Shown in pieces: positions 62,110 to 64,000 of a stretch of 64,000 nucleotides of DNA (positions within the stretch are counted from its first letter, which is position 1; every line of letters starts with the position of its first letter). Where the stretch lies: the NCBI GenBank assembly GCA_947178095.1, contig CAMWWZ010000002.1, positions 17,966 through 81,965 of the forward strand. Reading direction: 5' to 3'. The translations under genes and the position numbers were made by a program. Origin of the DNA: an uncultured Treponema sp. (lineage in GTDB: Bacteria > Spirochaetota > Spirochaetia > Treponematales > Treponemataceae). A model generated the notes under the pieces. It saw nothing but the letters and a program-made list of their open reading frames with translations. It was not told where the DNA came from and searched no databases.

Positions 62110-62853
62110 TTGCAAAAGAAAGACATACCCGGCTATGCACTGCAAGCACATGCTTTTCGCCGCTTTTCATTGGTAGAATCTCCTCCGTATGTACGTGGGG
62201 GGGGGTATGAGAGTTTAGGTAATTTGTCGCAGCCCTTTCATGGCTGCTTACCGAGTTTTCCTACGGAAAACTCGCTCTTATTCCATTCGTATTTGCGCTC
62301 ATGTTGCTTCGCACGGAGTTTTTTTGCCCCTCAAGAGTTCTTTCGTTGCTTTTCCGGCGCGAATTCGGCGTTCGGGAGCATTCACAAGACCCGCAAAATC
62401 ACAATTGATGACCTCACAGCAACCAACAAAGTACCGTCCGAAGTCTCCGACGGCTTCACCGCGTTCGACGAGGCACTGGAACTGGTGGAAATTTGTCCAC
62501 AGCAAGTGACACGGACGCAAACACAGCCTGAAATTTCTTGCCAGCAACTGGCGAGAACGCAAACACAGGGTGAAATTCGTTGCCAGCGACCGCTGTGGAC
62601 ACAAAAGCAGCCTGAAATTTCTTGCCAGCAAACGCTGTGGATGCAAACGCAGGGTGAAATTCCTTGCCAGCGACTGACGCGGACGCAAAAGCAGCCTGAA
62701 ATTGTCGCAGCGCGGTGCGCTGCTTACCGAGTTTTCCTACGGAAAACTCGCGAGGGGAGTTGGGAAAGCACAAAAACTGCGATTTTTATTCGCTTCGCAT
62801 ACAACCGTCGCAGAGGGCGACGGAAAAAAATAGATATAAGGAGCATAGCATGA
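62110..62853 (+). CDS. upstream ORF of locus B, reads through the G9 tract and 42-bp repeats
   Basis: 247 codons from TTG 62110. It passes the G9 tract as YVRGGGYESLGN, includes six 14-residue repeats (for example CQRPLWTQKQPEIS and CQQTLWMQTQGEIP), and stops at TGA overlapping the ATG of the DUF6261-like gene (ATGA). A better-looking start, ATG 62106, is in another frame and would enter this one only with eight or eleven G. The frame is low in typical codons, so translation is uncertain. The organisation parallels locus A. Confidence 0.4.
   Translation: MQKKDIPGYALQAHAFRRFSLVESPPYVRGGGYESLGNLSQPFHGCLPSFPTENSLLFHSYLRSCCFARSFFAPQEFFRCFSGANSAFGSIHKTRKITIDDLTATNKVPSEVSDGFTAFDEALELVEICPQQVTRTQTQPEISCQQLARTQTQGEIRCQRPLWTQKQPEISCQQTLWMQTQGEIPCQRLTRTQKQPEIVAARCAAYRVFLRKTREGSWESTKTAIFIRFAYNRRRGRRKKIDIRSIA
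62197..62205 (+). repeat. G9 homopolymer of locus B
   Basis: Nine G preceded by TACGT and followed by TATGAG. It is the same length as the tracts at 3834 and 15944, and the following bases (TATGAGAGTTTAGGTAATT) resemble those after the lipoprotein tract (TACGATGAGGTAGGAAATT). Confidence 0.9.
62243..62275. repeat. 33-bp direct repeat, copy 1 (contains GTTTTCC/GGAAAAC hairpin)
   Basis: It begins GCTGCTTACCGAGTTTTCC and is identical to 62719-62751. The two copies bracket the non-repetitive leader and the 42-bp array of locus B. Each can form a CGAGTTTTCC/GGAAAACTCG hairpin. Confidence 0.85.
62486..62706 (+). repeat. six tandem 42-bp repeats, locus B
   Basis: The landmark GAAATT recurs every 42 bp at 62488, 62530, 62572, 62614, 62656 and 62698. 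Two unit types alternate (CCTGAAATTTCTTGCCAGC and GGTGAAATTCGTTGCCAGC), an 84-bp period. Encoded units begin CQQ or CQR. Copy number, period and alternation match locus A although most of the sequence differs. Confidence 0.9.
62719..62751. repeat. 33-bp direct repeat, copy 2
   Basis: Second copy of the element at 62243, preceded like it by GTCGCAG. It lies between the 42-bp array and the DUF6261-like gene. Confidence 0.85.
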
Positions 62854-63569
62854 AAGAGATTCAAGCATTTGCGTTGTCGCACACGAATAACGGGGCGCAT
62901 TTTCTGTTCGTCTCGAACATGGCGGAACGCGCGGAAAAAGACAAGACGGTGGCGGAAAAATGCGCGGCGCAGGTGAAGGGCTTGCGCGAGGCAGTGAAAG
63001 CGGAGGACGAGAACTTGCAAATCAGCGCGAAAAGTCTCACCACCGACAAAATCGCCGAAGCCGACCGCCTGCGCGACCAGCTTTATGCAGGTTACAAGAA
63101 AGCCGTGGGCGGCTATGCGAACTTCCCTGTGGAAAGCATGGCAGAGGCGGCGAAAGTGCTTAATCAGCACATCAAGGACTACAAAATCGACGTGCAGGCG
63201 CAGTTGGACAAAGAGACCGGTTTGCTCGTGAACTTTGTTCAGGACTTGGAGGGAAAGTTTGCGGAACAAGTGAAGGCACTTTCCCTTACGGCGTTCGTGG
63301 AAAAACTAAAGGCGGCGAACGAAAATGTGCGCGAACTCACAGGACAGCGCACGGACGAACGTTCGGCAAAGACTGCGGGCGCATTGAAAGCGGCGCGGAA
63401 CGCGAGCGACGAGGCGTATCGCATGCTCGTGCTCCACGTGAACGCGCACGCCCTGCTCGAGGGCGAGGCGGATTACGCCGCGTTCATCGACTATGCGAAT
63501 ACGGAAATTGAGCATTTTCGGAAGGAAGTCTTGGGCGGGTCGAAGAAAAAGGCGGCTTCTGCGGAATAA
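62850..63569 (+). CDS. helical protein, DUF6261-like (paralogue of the 16417 gene)
   Basis: 239 aa, ATG with AAGGAG upstream. N-terminus MKEIQAFALSHTNNGAHFLFV, then long helices with GYKKAVGGYANFPVESMAEAAKVLNQHI, KLKAANENVRELTGQRTDERSAKTAGALKAARNASDEAYRMLVLHVNAHALLEGEADYAAFIDYANTEIEHF. This last pattern is what I associate with the uncharacterised DUF6261 family. It has no signal peptide and is probably cytoplasmic. It aligns with the locus A protein and occupies the same place: after a G9 tract and a 42-bp array, before a repeat-protein gene. Function unknown. Confidence 0.85.
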   Translation: MKEIQAFALSHTNNGAHFLFVSNMAERAEKDKTVAEKCAAQVKGLREAVKAEDENLQISAKSLTTDKIAEADRLRDQLYAGYKKAVGGYANFPVESMAEAAKVLNQHIKDYKIDVQAQLDKETGLLVNFVQDLEGKFAEQVKALSLTAFVEKLKAANENVRELTGQRTDERSAKTAGALKAARNASDEAYRMLVLHVNAHALLEGEADYAAFIDYANTEIEHFRKEVLGGSKKKAASAE

Positions 63570-63630
63570 GACGCAGCGCATTGCGCTGCGACAAAAAATA
63601 AATTGTCCGCAAAGGGCAAAAGGAGTTTTT

Positions 63631-64000
63631 ATGAAGAAGAAATGGATTACCGCGCTTGCGGCAATGGTGCTTGCGATGGCGGCGTTGGCGGCAAAACCGG
63701 AATTCCCTTCATACCTTATTATGGACGGAACGACGGTGACAGGGTATACTGGCAAAGTTCCCGCAGACCTTGTGATTCCCGAGGGCGTGGAGAAAATCGG
63801 TAGTAGTGTGTTCCATGGCTGTGACTCGCTTGATAGTGTTACGATTCCTGGCAGTGTAAAGACAATTGGTAGGTATGCGTTCCCAAACTGCATATATCTT
63901 GAGCGTATTACGATAGGCGACGGTGTGCAGACAATCGATGAAGGGGCGTTCTCTGGTTGCACGTCGCTTGCCAGTGTGACGATTCCTGGTAGCGTTCAGA
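63631..64000 (+). CDS. BspA-like leucine-rich repeat surface protein, 3' end outside the window
   Basis: At least 123 aa, open to the window end and absent from the ORF track. SD AGGAG. Signal peptide MKKKWITALAAMVLAMAALAA, then YLIMDGTTVTGYTGKVPADLVIPEGVEKIGSSVFHGC and 23-residue TpLRR units (LDSVTIPGSVKTIGRYAFPNC, LASVTIPGSV). BspA-type proteins mediate adhesion in treponemes and Tannerella. It stands 61 bp after the DUF6261-like gene, a position equivalent to the ankyrin gene in locus A. Confidence 0.9.
   Translation, partial: MKKKWITALAAMVLAMAALAAKPEFPSYLIMDGTTVTGYTGKVPADLVIPEGVEKIGSSVFHGCDSLDSVTIPGSVKTIGRYAFPNCIYLERITIGDGVQTIDEGAFSGCTSLASVTIPGSVQ

Noticed and set aside
62486-62706. CRISPR array at locus B
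   Set aside because: Same reason: contiguous repeats, no spacers.

Overview
The window looks like a chromosome segment of a rumen- or gut-type Treponema (Spirochaetota). The gene order tuf-rpsJ-rplC-...-rplQ matches what I remember for treponemes. It also holds lipoproteins, a BspA-type leucine-rich repeat protein, an ankyrin protein, a secreted GH16 glucanase, a CE2-like esterase and many short dispersed palindromes. This is a judgement from gene content; no search was run.

Layout. 1-3.6 kb: pyrimidine genes (pyrB partial, pyrI, pyrC) facing argC. 3.7-6.9 kb: a large beta-helix lipoprotein whose signal peptide and body are in different frames at a G9 tract. 7-15.5 kb: a degenerate GGDEF-EAL protein coupled to a low-mass tyrosine phosphatase, a lipoprotein, an SGNH esterase, then glmS-glnA-ANTAR on the minus strand. 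15.5-18.1 kb (locus A): palindromic element, G9 tract, 42-bp tandem repeats, a helical DUF6261-like gene and an ankyrin gene. 18.1-19.5 kb: GH16 glucanase. 20-35.3 kb: tuf, S10-spc-alpha ribosomal operon with secY and rpoA, and a small zinc-ribbon protein. 35.3-40.2 kb: complete branched-chain amino acid ABC transporter. 40.2-46 kb: nuclease-like protein, cupin, Rrf2 regulator with cysK, a hicAB cassette between 20-bp direct repeats, mnmA. 46-48.8 kb: AT-rich island with a HTH regulator, two secreted proteins and a GIY-YIG protein. 49.4-62 kb: mrp, dus, CYTH, DUF975, sppA, recX, rplM-rpsI, several spirochaete proteins of unknown function and an outer-membrane barrel. 62.1-64 kb (locus B): a second G9 tract, 42-bp repeat array and DUF6261-like gene, followed by a BspA-like gene cut by the window end.

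Best candidate for an undescribed system: loci A and B share one plan in the same order. This is a G9 tract, a short translated GGG-[YV]-[DE]-x-x-[GR]-N peptide, six 42-bp repeats (14 residues, beginning CQ/CR), a DUF6261-like helical protein, and then a gene for a protein made of repeats (ankyrin in A, leucine-rich in B). The lipoprotein at 3.7 kb carries the same G9 and peptide. In the lipoprotein and in locus A the start and the body are out of frame, and a tenth G would join them, so slipped-strand phase variation is the simplest reading.

Other notable observations: a palindromic repeat inserted in frame in dus; a hicAB insertion with exact 20-bp flanking repeats 700 bp apart; and a recurring promoter layout in which the -10 hexamer ends exactly 6 nt before the start codon of seven genes, suggesting leaderless mRNAs. 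No tRNA, rRNA, CRISPR array or transposase was seen.
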